A stretch of DNA of 64,000 nt, taken from Pseudomonas graminis (GTDB taxonomy: Bacteria > Pseudomonadota > Gammaproteobacteria > Pseudomonadales > Pseudomonadaceae). Shown in pieces: positions 26,874 through 35,181 of the stretch. Within the stretch, counting starts at the first letter, position 1; every line of letters begins with the position of its first letter. The stretch lies in NCBI RefSeq assembly GCF_001705435.1, contig NZ_MDEN01000069.1, positions 310,001 through 374,000 of the forward strand. Reading direction: 5' to 3'. The translations under genes were made by a program, and so were the position numbers. The notes under the pieces were generated by a model. That model saw nothing but the letters and a program-made list of their open reading frames with translations. It was not told the DNA's origin and made no database searches.

Positions 26874-27108
26874 AAAGAAAGGTACGCCGGTGAAAGAGGT
26901 TTGATGCTAGCCACGCCGGAGCGGCTAAGCAACCGGATGATTCTGGACACAGTGTGGGAAGGGTCCTGTTACAACTTGCTGCCCACAGACAGCCGACACT
27001 TTCGCACAAACTGTGTCGCAGTATCCCAAGCGGTGGTGTGCATCCGCTGGCGTCAGACGCCCAAAGGCATCTGATAAACTCGCCCGGTCTTTTGCTCAGG
27101 ATCAGCCC

Positions 27109-28539
27109 GTGACTTCCAGCATCTTCTGGTACGACTACGAAACCACCGGGATCAATCCACGCAACGACCGGCCGCTGCAAGTGGCGGGCATTCGTACGGA
27201 CGATCAGCTCAACGAGATCGGCGAACCGATCAACCTCTATTGCCAGCCCGGCGATGACATCCTGCCCCATCCGGCCGCGTGTCTGGTGACGGGCATTACG
27301 CCTGACCGGCTTGCGGAAAAGGGCCTGTGTGAAGCGGACTTCATGACGCGATTGCACGCAGAGATGTCACTCCCCGGCACCTGCAGCGCGGGATACAACA
27401 CGTTGCGATTTGACGATGAGATGACCCGCTACAGCCTTTACCGAAACTTCTTCGATCCTTACGCCCGCGAGTGGCAGAGCGGTAACAGCCGCTGGGACCT
27501 GATCGACGTGGTCCGCACGGCTTACGCATTGCGCCCCGAAGGCATTGTCTGGCCGGAAGAAGAGGGCCGGGTCACGCTGAAACTCGAGCGGCTGACGGCG
27601 GCCAACGGGATCGACCATGGTCAGGCCCACGACGCGCTCTCCGACGTCCGCGCGACCATCGCACTGGCGCGCCTGGTTCGCGAAAAACAACCCAAACTTT
27701 ACGATTATCTTTTTGAGTTACGCTTCAAGCACAAGGTGCAGGATCAGATTCGGTTGATGCAGCCGCTGGTGCATATATCGGGTCGGTTTTCCGCGGCGCG
27801 AAGTTATGTGAGCGTTGTACTCCCGCTGGCCTGGCATCCGGTCAACCGAAATGCATTGATTGTCTGCGACCTGTTCCATGACCACAGCCCGCTGCTGGAC
27901 GAAGACGGCGAGACCTTGCGTCAGCGTCTATATACCCGTCGCGAAGATCTGCTCGAAGGCCAGTTGCCGGTCCCGCTCAAATTGCTGCATGTAAATAAAT
28001 GCCCGGTCATTGCCCCGCTGAGCGTGCTTCGTGAGGAGGACCGTCAGCGTCTGCAATTGGACATGAGTGTTTATAAAATGCGCGTCGCCGCATTGAATGA
28101 AGGGCAGACGATCTGGCAGGACAAGTTGAAAAGCGTGTACGCCAACGACAACTTCGCTGCCAGTGAAGATCCGGAACAGCAGTTATACGACGGCTTCATC
28201 AATGACCGGGACCGTCGTCTCTGCGAGCAGGTGCGAACTGCCGAGCCGCAGCAACTGGCTACCGATGTCTGGCCGTTCGATGATCATCGACTGCCCGAGT
28301 TGTTATTCCGCTATCGCGCCCGCAACTTTGCTGAAACCCTGAGCGTTGCAGAGCAACAGCGCTGGCTGGCGTTTTGTCAGTTGCGCCTGAGCGACCCTCA
28401 GGCCGGCGCGCCGAATACGCTCAGGGCATTCAGCCGTGCGCTGATCGAGCTCTCACTGAAGGCCACGCCCGAGCAACTCAAGGTGCTCGCTCAATGGCAG
28501 GAATACTCTCTGGTGTTGAAACAGCGTCTGGCGCTTTAA
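27109..28539 (+). CDS. sbcB: Exodeoxyribonuclease I (SbcB)
   Basis: Degrades single-stranded DNA 3' to 5', acting in mismatch repair and recombination. The start is GTG at 27109, with AGGA nine bases upstream; the longer ATG-less extension to 27013 is rejected because the family N-terminus is TSSIFWYDYETTG. The DEDD catalytic motifs are visible: Asp9-Tyr-Glu11 and the later HDALSD (EXO III motif). Then come the SH3-like and C-terminal helical domains. Length 476 matches E. coli SbcB (475). Confidence 0.95.
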   Translation: MTSSIFWYDYETTGINPRNDRPLQVAGIRTDDQLNEIGEPINLYCQPGDDILPHPAACLVTGITPDRLAEKGLCEADFMTRLHAEMSLPGTCSAGYNTLRFDDEMTRYSLYRNFFDPYAREWQSGNSRWDLIDVVRTAYALRPEGIVWPEEEGRVTLKLERLTAANGIDHGQAHDALSDVRATIALARLVREKQPKLYDYLFELRFKHKVQDQIRLMQPLVHISGRFSAARSYVSVVLPLAWHPVNRNALIVCDLFHDHSPLLDEDGETLRQRLYTRREDLLEGQLPVPLKLLHVNKCPVIAPLSVLREEDRQRLQLDMSVYKMRVAALNEGQTIWQDKLKSVYANDNFAASEDPEQQLYDGFINDRDRRLCEQVRTAEPQQLATDVWPFDDHRLPELLFRYRARNFAETLSVAEQQRWLAFCQLRLSDPQAGAPNTLRAFSRALIELSLKATPEQLKVLAQWQEYSLVLKQRLAL

Positions 28540-28564
28540 GCCAGGCTGGATTAATGGCAGGCAA

Positions 28565-28596
28565 TAAAAAACGCCAGCATCAGCTGGCGTTTTTTT
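28565..28596. terminator. Bidirectional rho-independent terminator (sbcB / mvaT)
   Basis: ACGCCAGC at 28571-28578 pairs with GCTGGCGT at 28583-28590, with A5 before and a T-run after. Confidence 0.9.
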
Positions 28597-28640
28597 GGGG
28601 TCGGACGTTTCAGTGCGACGACTGACTCTACACCCGGGAA

Positions 28641-29018
28641 TTAACCCAGCAGAGTTGCCCAGCCTTCAACCTCGTCGCCGCCCCACTTGGCTTTCCACTC
28701 TTTCAACGTCTTGTGGTTGCCGCCTTTGGTTTCGATGATTTCACCGTTGTGCGGGTTCTTGTATTGCTTGACCTTGCGAGCGCGCTTGGTGCCAACCGGC
28801 TTTACAGCAGCGCCACGTGGCGCCTTCATTTTGGACTCTGGATCCAACAGCGCGATGATGTCGCGCAGGGATTTCTGATATTCGCCCATCAACGTGCGCA
28901 GTTTGCCTTCGAACTCAAGTTCTTTCTGCAGTTTGTCGTCTTGTTGCAGATTTTGTAGGCGGGCTTGCAATTCTTTGATGGCTTCTTCTGTTGCGCGGTA
29001 TTCGTTGATCAATGACAT
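28641..29018 (-). CDS. mvaT: H-NS-family global silencer MvaT
   Basis: Pseudomonas-specific xenogeneic silencer that binds AT-rich DNA. The 125 residues start MSLINEYRATEEAIKELQAR, form an N-terminal coiled coil for oligomerisation, and end in the AT-hook-like DNA-binding domain with VKQYKNPHNGE, KGGNHKTLKEWKAKWG and VEGWATLLG. These phrases and the length match MvaT/TurB as I know them; MvaU paralogues are similar but less so. The gene order sbcB-mvaT-purU also fits P. aeruginosa. Confidence 0.95.
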   Translation of the reverse strand: MSLINEYRATEEAIKELQARLQNLQQDDKLQKELEFEGKLRTLMGEYQKSLRDIIALLDPESKMKAPRGAAVKPVGTKRARKVKQYKNPHNGEIIETKGGNHKTLKEWKAKWGGDEVEGWATLLG

Positions 29019-29364
29019 GGGGGTTACCTATGTTGTGATGGGCAAGATGCGATGGGCGCATAATAATCAGAGTGTTTGCGCAAGTAAACATTTAAGAAAA
29101 GTTTTATCCGTAGCATTTTGAAATAGCCGCAGACATACGCTCGATTTAGATACACATGTTGCGTTATAGAACGCCCCTCATGGTGCAGTTCCAGCGAAGT
29201 ATCTGGCGTCGAATTTCCGTCGCCGATGAACCGGTCTGGCACTTATGCATTAACCCCCGCAGGGTGCGCTTTTTTGCCGCCTGAAATGAGCGGCATACGG
29301 GTACTGCACAGTCCTCAGGTAATCGCTAGAATGGCGGCCTTTGCGAAGTTCTGGAGTTTTTCAC
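29019..29364. promoter_or_regulatory. Divergent mvaT / purU control region
   Basis: About 345 bases. The mvaT-proximal part (29060-29170) is clearly more AT-rich than its surroundings, as expected if MvaT binds its own promoter. A GTAATCGCTAGAATGG stretch at about 29320-29336 could be the purU -10 region. No gene seen. Confidence 0.5.
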
Positions 29365-30216
29365 ATGCGCACTTTTCGTCTGGTGATTGCTTGCCCGGAC
29401 CGTGTCGGTATCGTTGCCAAGGTCAGTAACTTTCTGGCCTCGCACAACGGCTGGATTACCGAAGCGAGTCATCACTCTGACAGTCTCAGCGGCTGGTTTT
29501 TCATGCGTCATGAAATCCGTGCCGATTCCCTGCCTTTCGACCTCGAAGGTTTCCGCCAAGCCTTTGCGCCTATCGCCGAAGAGTTTTCGATGGACTGGCG
29601 GATTACCGACTCCGCGCAGAAAAAACGCGTCGTGCTCATGGCAAGCCGGGAATCCCACTGCCTGGCCGACCTGTTGCACCGCTGGCACAGCGATGAGTTG
29701 CACTGCGAAATCGCCTGCGTGATTTCCAACCACCAGGACCTGCGCAGCATGGTCGAGTGGCACAACATTCCTTATTACCATGTGCCGGTTGATCCGAAAG
29801 ACAAAGAGCCGGCGTTCGCCGAAGTCTCGCGTCTGGTCAAACACCACGAAGCCGACGTTGTTGTGCTGGCGCGTTACATGCAGATTCTGCCGCCGCAACT
29901 GTGCCGGGAATACGCGCATCAGGTCATCAACATTCACCACAGCTTCCTGCCTTCGTTTGTCGGCGCCAAGCCGTATCACCAAGCGTCGCTGCGCGGCGTG
30001 AAACTGATCGGTGCTACTTGCCACTATGTGACTGAAGAACTGGACGCCGGTCCGATTATCGAGCAGGACGTGGTGCGCGTAAGCCATCGCGACAGCATCG
30101 AGAACATGGTGCGTTTCGGTCGCGACGTGGAGAAAATGGTGCTCGCTCGCGGGCTGCGCGCGCACTTGGAAGACCGCGTGCTGGTGCATGACAACAAGAC
30201 AGTGGTCTTTGATTAA
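29365..30216 (+). CDS. purU: Formyltetrahydrofolate deformylase PurU
   Basis: Hydrolyses 10-formyl-tetrahydrofolate to formate and tetrahydrofolate, balancing one-carbon pools. The 283 residues carry an N-terminal ACT domain (FRLVIACPDRVGIVAKVSNF) and a C-terminal formyltransferase-type hydrolase domain with INIHHSFLPSFVGAKPYHQA, holding the catalytic Asn/His pair. TCTGGAG lies upstream of the ATG. Methionine/glycine control as in E. coli would act through the ACT domain. Confidence 0.95.
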   Translation: MRTFRLVIACPDRVGIVAKVSNFLASHNGWITEASHHSDSLSGWFFMRHEIRADSLPFDLEGFRQAFAPIAEEFSMDWRITDSAQKKRVVLMASRESHCLADLLHRWHSDELHCEIACVISNHQDLRSMVEWHNIPYYHVPVDPKDKEPAFAEVSRLVKHHEADVVVLARYMQILPPQLCREYAHQVINIHHSFLPSFVGAKPYHQASLRGVKLIGATCHYVTEELDAGPIIEQDVVRVSHRDSIENMVRFGRDVEKMVLARGLRAHLEDRVLVHDNKTVVFD

Positions 30217-30319
30217 GCAGTGTTGAGCGGTTTGGGGAGCCCGCTGAAGTTTCAGCGGCTCACTTCACCATGATGGTGTGCGAACACTCAGGCTTCTGCG
30301 GCGAGACAGGCGGAACCAC

Positions 30320-30508
30320 ATGAGCGACCCCCTCGACAAAGCCACATCCAAAGCCCCGCCGACCCTTGGCGAGGGGTGCCTGAGCCGTTACGACGTCGAC
30401 GCAATGTCGCCGGAAGACGGCACGGACTTCGAGGGGGCGCAAGCGTTATGGAAAGAAATGACGTCTGCCAAACAGGAAGACGAATCAGACAGTCTTGATC
30501 CGCAGTAG
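30320..30508 (+). CDS. Small acidic hypothetical protein
   Basis: 62 residues, acidic and hydrophilic (MSDPLDKATSKAPPTLGEGC and onward, ending ESDSLDPQ). No signal peptide or membrane helix. It overlaps the 3' end of the convergent flippase-like gene by 24 bases, and the ribosome binding site is weak. Coding status is supported mainly by sensible composition. Function unknown. Confidence 0.5.
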   Translation: MSDPLDKATSKAPPTLGEGCLSRYDVDAMSPEDGTDFEGAQALWKEMTSAKQEDESDSLDPQ

Positions 30509-31480
30509 CTTGTTTAAAAGTGGGCGCCCGACCATCAACAGAAACACCGGACCGCCTGCGACCAGATAGAAGTAATAGGTGACGATCCGCCAGATAAGGA
30601 TCGCCGCAGCTGCCGTCGACTTGCCCATCATCGGCGCCAACAAGGCCGCCGACGTCAACTCCGCAGCTCCCGCACCGCCCGGCGAGAGGCTGAACTGCCC
30701 GGCGCTCAGCGAGAGCATCTGCACCAGAAACGTCCACGCCCAGTCGATATTCACGCCCAACCCTTGCAACGCCAGGTACAGCACGCTGTAACGCAGACTC
30801 CAGTGCACGCAGGTCAGCGCAAACACTTGTAGCAGTATGCGATGGGGCATCTTCCAGGTTTCCGCCAGCGCGTCGCGAAAATGCAACAGCTTGCGCGCCC
30901 AGCGAATACGCGTGGTGTTCTTGCGTTTCAGACGTTTGAGCACCCGACCGTTGAACAGAATGATGCGTCGGTGATACCGCGCGAAACCGGCGCAGGCGCA
31001 AAGCCCGGCGCCGATCAGCAGGGCGCTGGCAATGAGCATCCATTCAAGATTTTCGCTGAGCTGGTGGAACACCGCGTAAATCAGGATGCCGATCAGTGCG
31101 AGCAGGAAAAACACCAGATCCATCAACTGGTCAGTGGCGAAAGCCGCTGTGCTCTTCGCCGGGCCGATGCCGCTGCGCGAGAGCAGTGCCACCAGCGTCA
31201 GAGGCGCTCCGCTGCCACCGGGTGTCGCGCAGTAGGCAAACTCGGTCGCCATGACCACGGCAAGGCTCTTGCGCATGCCGAGCCCAGTGGCGGCGTCGCC
31301 GAGTAACAGGCGCAGGCGCATGGTGTTCATGCACCAGCCCACCAATACCATGCCGAACATGCCGATCAGGAGCATTACCGGGAAATTGCGCAGGCGATGA
31401 AACATGTCCGCCCCGCCCATGAAAAACGGAATCAGCAGGGCGAGTATCAGTGCTGCTGCAAGCCAGCCAAGTCGCCTCAC
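30485..31480 (-). CDS. Flippase-like membrane protein (UPF0104 / LPG synthase TM family)
   Basis: 331 residues, about eight membrane helices, with the family phrases ATEFAYCATPGGSGAPLTLVAL and QFSLSPGGAGAAELTSAALL (PGG-x-G twice). This is the membrane module of MprF-type proteins, which flips modified lipids, here without the synthase domain. Its ATG overlaps the stop of the upstream deacetylase-like gene by four bases. Together with that gene and the glycosyltransferase it forms a three-gene unit. Inferred role: moving a glycolipid or oligosaccharide-lipid across the membrane. Confidence 0.82.
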   Translation of the reverse strand: MRRLGWLAAALILALLIPFFMGGADMFHRLRNFPVMLLIGMFGMVLVGWCMNTMRLRLLLGDAATGLGMRKSLAVVMATEFAYCATPGGSGAPLTLVALLSRSGIGPAKSTAAFATDQLMDLVFFLLALIGILIYAVFHQLSENLEWMLIASALLIGAGLCACAGFARYHRRIILFNGRVLKRLKRKNTTRIRWARKLLHFRDALAETWKMPHRILLQVFALTCVHWSLRYSVLYLALQGLGVNIDWAWTFLVQMLSLSAGQFSLSPGGAGAAELTSAALLAPMMGKSTAAAAILIWRIVTYYFYLVAGGPVFLLMVGRPLLNKLLRIKTV

Positions 31481-32256
31481 GCCGCAGACCTGGCGGCATT
31501 AAGGCCCTGTAACCAGGCAAATTTGCTCGTCGGCGTGCGGCCGTCGTTCAGCAGGCGCTCAAGGGCTTGCAGCCAATAAAGACGGGAGAAGTCGTGGCGC
31601 ATGTCCACAGGGTGCAGACCCAGACGAATAGTTGCGGCGTTGTGCAATTGAGCCTCACGGTGGTTGCTGACGATTTTTGATACGCCCCGGCGCCAGGCGC
31701 TGCGAGCGCTCCAGACGATGCCGGGTGCATCGATCTCGGAAAAGTCCGGCAGACGATACAAGTGTTGGGCATCACTTGTGTAGTCCAACGGCAATTTTCG
31801 CAGGGCATCGCGCGTGCCTTCGCTCATCAGCCAGGCCGGTGCAACGAACCCGTGAAGCGGCCAGTCTTTGCGCCGGAACACTTCCATGCCGGCTTCGAGT
31901 CGCTCCATCGCCTGCTGCTCGTTGAGGGTGTAGAACTCGCCTTCCCAGGTGTAAATGCGGCGCATGAAAAAGTCCTGCGGCGTGCGCGGGGCAGGGCTGT
32001 CGTCGCAATGGTAATACCCGTGCAGCGCCAGTTCATCGCCCCGTGCAAGACGGTCGTGCATCAACCGCTGGAAATCCGGGTTGGCATCGATCGGGTCGTG
32101 CTTGTGGAAGTCCGGCACCACCAGCCAGGTAATGGGCACGTTTCCCAGCGCATCGACAGCTTCCACAAACGGGCGATAATCCGGCCAGGTCTGGGGTGCC
32201 ACGTCGTGAAGGACCAGCATGACGCTGCGTGGCGTGTTCGCCATGTGATCAGCCAT
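31477..32256 (-). CDS. DUF2334 polysaccharide deacetylase-like protein
   Basis: About 259 residues. The N-terminus SVMLVLHDVAPQTWPDYRPF has the metal-site His-Asp of DUF2334 deacetylases, and LALHGYYHCD provides the second His-x3-His motif. The remainder follows a TIM-barrel-like NodB fold. The start may be 32256 or the nearby ATGs at 32262 and 32244; 32256 overlaps the glycosyltransferase stop by 8 bases. Predicted to remove an N-acetyl group from a sugar made by the neighbouring glycosyltransferase. Substrate unknown. Confidence 0.82.
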   Translation of the reverse strand: MADHMANTPRSVMLVLHDVAPQTWPDYRPFVEAVDALGNVPITWLVVPDFHKHDPIDANPDFQRLMHDRLARGDELALHGYYHCDDSPAPRTPQDFFMRRIYTWEGEFYTLNEQQAMERLEAGMEVFRRKDWPLHGFVAPAWLMSEGTRDALRKLPLDYTSDAQHLYRLPDFSEIDAPGIVWSARSAWRRGVSKIVSNHREAQLHNAATIRLGLHPVDMRHDFSRLYWLQALERLLNDGRTPTSKFAWLQGLNAARSAA

Positions 32257-33361
32257 GGGCATACCCCGGCTGGTGGGCGCCGAGCACTGCGTGGTAATGG
32301 CCGAGCAAGCCGGCGACGACAGTGTCCCACGCGTAGTGCCCCTCGACATGACGCCGCGCATTCGCGCCTCGGCGTGCTGCATTCTCGGCAAACAACTGAC
32401 GCACGGCGGCCGCCATGGCCAGCGGGTGATTGGGTTCGCACAGCAGGCCGCAGTGCTCTGGGATGATTTCGCCGAACGCACCGGCATCCACCGCGACCAC
32501 CGGGATCCCGCTGGCCATGGCTTCGATCACCACCAGGCCGAAGGTCTCCTGATCCCCGGCATGCACCAGCGCATCAGCGCTTGCCAGCAGACGCGAGACC
32601 TCGGCGGCAGGGCGGAATTTATCCACAACCGTCACGTTTGTCGGCACGCTGGTTGGCATATGGGAGCCCACCAGCAACAGGTGATATCCGGCGCCCAGAG
32701 CCTTCATGCAATCGAGGAGAACGGTCAGGTTTTTCTCTTTCGACCCACGGCCGGCGAAGATAAGCAGGTGTGTTTCTTCTGTCAGGCCCAGTTCGGCCTT
32801 GAGGCCCGAATCTCGGCGAGAGGGATGAAACGTCTGCAGATCCACCCCCAACGGCTGCACATGAACGTTCTTCACACCCAGGCGGGTCAGCTTCTCCGCC
32901 ATCGCGGCGCTCGGCGCCAGCACCCGGTCAAAGTTGCCGTAGAGCTTGCTCACGTAATTCTCGACGTTGGCGCCCAGCCAGGTGCCGATGCGGTTGCTCA
33001 CCAGCAGCGGCAAATCGGAGTGGTAGAAGCCAATCACCGGCACGTCCAGTTGGCGCCGGGCATCCAGTGCCGCCCAGGCCGTCAGGTAAGGATCGCCGAC
33101 TTCAATGAGGTCCGGCCGCAGGCTTCGCAGGGCAGCTCGCCAGGGACCGACGCGCAGCGGGAACCGATAGCCGTTGCCAAAAGGCACGGGCGGCGCCGGC
33201 ACCCGGTACACGCCGTCCTCATGACTGCTTTGCGGCCCGGGAATCAGCAGGCTGTGGCGCACGCCCGGGTAAAGGGCAAGGCGACGGTGTTTGGCGTCCA
33301 GATACGTGCGCACGCCACCGCTGGCAGGGGCGTAGAACATGGTCATGTCAGCGATATGCAC
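32249..33361 (-). CDS. GT4-family glycosyltransferase
   Basis: 370 residues starting with GTG at 33361, preceded by a perfect GGAGG six bases away. The N-terminus reads V(M)HIADMTMFYAPASGGVRTYL with the G-G-V-R/R loop of GT-B enzymes. The C-terminal nucleotide-sugar site is seen as FAGRGSKEKNL and GDQETFGLVVIEAMASGIPVVA (E-x7-E motif). First gene of the GT / deacetylase / flippase unit. Similar enzymes transfer mannose, glucosamine or glucose to lipids; the donor cannot be told. Confidence 0.88.
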   Translation of the reverse strand: MHIADMTMFYAPASGGVRTYLDAKHRRLALYPGVRHSLLIPGPQSSHEDGVYRVPAPPVPFGNGYRFPLRVGPWRAALRSLRPDLIEVGDPYLTAWAALDARRQLDVPVIGFYHSDLPLLVSNRIGTWLGANVENYVSKLYGNFDRVLAPSAAMAEKLTRLGVKNVHVQPLGVDLQTFHPSRRDSGLKAELGLTEETHLLIFAGRGSKEKNLTVLLDCMKALGAGYHLLLVGSHMPTSVPTNVTVVDKFRPAAEVSRLLASADALVHAGDQETFGLVVIEAMASGIPVVAVDAGAFGEIIPEHCGLLCEPNHPLAMAAAVRQLFAENAARRGANARRHVEGHYAWDTVVAGLLGHYHAVLGAHQPGYAHG

Positions 33362-33586
33362 AGGATGCCTCCGTCCATTGATCGGTCCTTCTGGTTGACC
33401 GTCCACACATACAGATGTTCGGTTGCAGAACGTCGCACCCATGCCTGAGCCTAGGCCAATGGACGAGCGTTACGCCGCTTGCGCTAGAGTAGGGAGGTGG
33501 CCTGAGGGCTGATCAGGGGCGCCGGTCCAGTCGGGCTGTCGCCGCAGTCCCCTCGGGAATATCAAATGCGACGCTTGGGTGAACGA
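33362..33586. promoter_or_regulatory. Divergent spacer, glycosyltransferase versus HerA-like ATPase
   Basis: A 225-base spacer between two divergent starts, expected to hold both promoters. A TTGCGCTAGAGTAGG stretch near 33478-33492 may be the rightward -10 region. No operator recognised. Confidence 0.4.
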
Positions 33587-35077
33587 ATGCCTGACTCACA
33601 ACAGATTTTTATTGGCGCTGACCTGACGGGCCAGCCGGTCGGGCAGGCGATGCGTCTGGCCAATCGTCACGGATTGGTGGCCGGCGCGACCGGTACCGGG
33701 AAAACCGTCACCTTGCAGCGTCTGGCGGAGGTGTTCAGCGATGCTGGCGTGGCGGTGTTCGCGGCGGACATCAAGGGTGATCTCTGCGGGCTCGGTGCTG
33801 CGGGTGAGCCCCAAGGCAAGATCGCCGAGCGCATCGCCGGCATGCCCTGGTTGCACCATAAACCTCAGGGTTATCCGGTGACGCTGTGGGATGTGCACGG
33901 TGAAACGGGCCATCCGTTGCGCACGACCCTGTCGGAAATGGGGCCGCTGCTGCTGGGAAGTTTGCTGGAATTGACGGACAGCCAGCAGTCGGCGCTCTAC
34001 GCCGCATTCAAGGTGGCGGATCGGGAAGGTCTGTTGTTGCTGGACATCAAGGACCTCAAAGCGCTGCTCAACCATCTGCGTGACAACCCCGACGTGCTCG
34101 GGGATGACAGCGCCTTGATGACCACAGGCTCGAGCCAGGCGCTGTTACGTCGGCTGGCGGTCCTTGAGCAGCAGGGCGCGGAGGCGCTGTTCGGCGAGCC
34201 GGCGCTGCAGCTGGAAGACCTTCTGCAGCCCGCAAGCGACGGTCGCGGGCAAATTCATCTGCTTGATGCCAGCCGGCTGGTGCACGAGTCGCCGAAGGTC
34301 TATGCCACCTTCCTGCTGTGGCTTCTGGCGGAGCTGTTCGAGCAGTTGCCCGAGCGCGGCGATGCCGACAAACCCTTGCTGGCGCTGTTCTTCGACGAGG
34401 CGCATTTGCTGTTTGCGGATACGCCGAAAGCGCTGCAGGAGCGGCTGGAACAAGTGGTGCGGCTGATTCGCTCGAAAGGCGTTGGCGTGTATTTCGTCAC
34501 TCAGTCGCCGGGGGATCTGCCGGACTCCATTCTGGCGCAGCTCGGTTTGCGCATTCAGCACGGCCTGCGCGCGTTCACCAGCAAGGAGCAACGATCGCTG
34601 AAAGCCCTTGCGGACGGTTTTCGCCCCAATCCCGAGTTTGATGCGCTGTCGGTGCTGACGGAGTTGGGCATCGGCGAGGCGCTGGTGGGCACGCTGCAGG
34701 AAAAGGGCACGCCCGAGATCGTCCAGCGTGTGCTGGTCGCGCCGCCGCAATCTCGTATTGGGCCGTTGACCCAGGCCGAACGCGCCGCGCTGATCGCCCG
34801 GTCGCCACTGGCCGGTCGCTACGACAAACCCGTGGATCGCGAATCGGCGTATGAAATGCTGCTAGCGCGCAAAGGCACCTCCACGGACCCCGCGCAGAAA
34901 CCTGCCGCTGAAGAAAAGTCAGAAGGCGGCTTTGCCGACATGGCCGGTGGATTTCTGGGCGGGCTGGCGGGGCAGGCGGTCAAAAGTGCGATGCGCCAGG
35001 CCGCCACCCAGATCGGTCGCGAACTGGTGCGGGGATTGATGGGGTCTTTGCTCGGGGGTAGTAAAAAACGCCGCTAG
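33587..35077 (+). CDS. HerA-like DUF853 ATPase
   Basis: 496 residues. Walker A GATGTGKT at 33-40, Walker B LLALFFDEAHLLF around 260-272, and the DUF853 hallmark LIRSKGVGVYFVTQSPGDLPD. The C-terminus has a Gly-rich segment (GGFLGGLAGQAVKSAM) and a basic tail. HerA/FtsK-superfamily ATPases move DNA or proteins; DUF853 members are cytoplasmic and their role is unsettled. No NurA-type nuclease is adjacent. The ATG at 33587 gives the usual family N-terminus; the frame extends to 33566. Confidence 0.88.
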   Translation: MPDSQQIFIGADLTGQPVGQAMRLANRHGLVAGATGTGKTVTLQRLAEVFSDAGVAVFAADIKGDLCGLGAAGEPQGKIAERIAGMPWLHHKPQGYPVTLWDVHGETGHPLRTTLSEMGPLLLGSLLELTDSQQSALYAAFKVADREGLLLLDIKDLKALLNHLRDNPDVLGDDSALMTTGSSQALLRRLAVLEQQGAEALFGEPALQLEDLLQPASDGRGQIHLLDASRLVHESPKVYATFLLWLLAELFEQLPERGDADKPLLALFFDEAHLLFADTPKALQERLEQVVRLIRSKGVGVYFVTQSPGDLPDSILAQLGLRIQHGLRAFTSKEQRSLKALADGFRPNPEFDALSVLTELGIGEALVGTLQEKGTPEIVQRVLVAPPQSRIGPLTQAERAALIARSPLAGRYDKPVDRESAYEMLLARKGTSTDPAQKPAAEEKSEGGFADMAGGFLGGLAGQAVKSAMRQAATQIGRELVRGLMGSLLGGSKKRR

Positions 35078-35130
35078 GCCTTCGCGCGCCGGCTCATTCC
35101 GATGAATGCGCCTTTGATCCAGCGCCCACA

Positions 35131-35159
35131 AAAAAGCCCATTCAATGAATGGGCTTTTT
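35131..35159. terminator. Bidirectional rho-independent terminator
   Basis: GCCCATTCA at 35136-35144 pairs with TGAATGGGC at 35146-35154, flanked by A-run and T-run. Sits between the convergent ATPase gene and pitA. Confidence 0.9.
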
Positions 35160-35181
35160 CAGAACGGCCGGTGCAGTCAGG

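Noticed and set aside
30241..30258. Terminator after purU
   Set aside because: CCGCTGAA-GT-TTCAGCGG is a perfect dyad but has no T-run and only a two-base loop.
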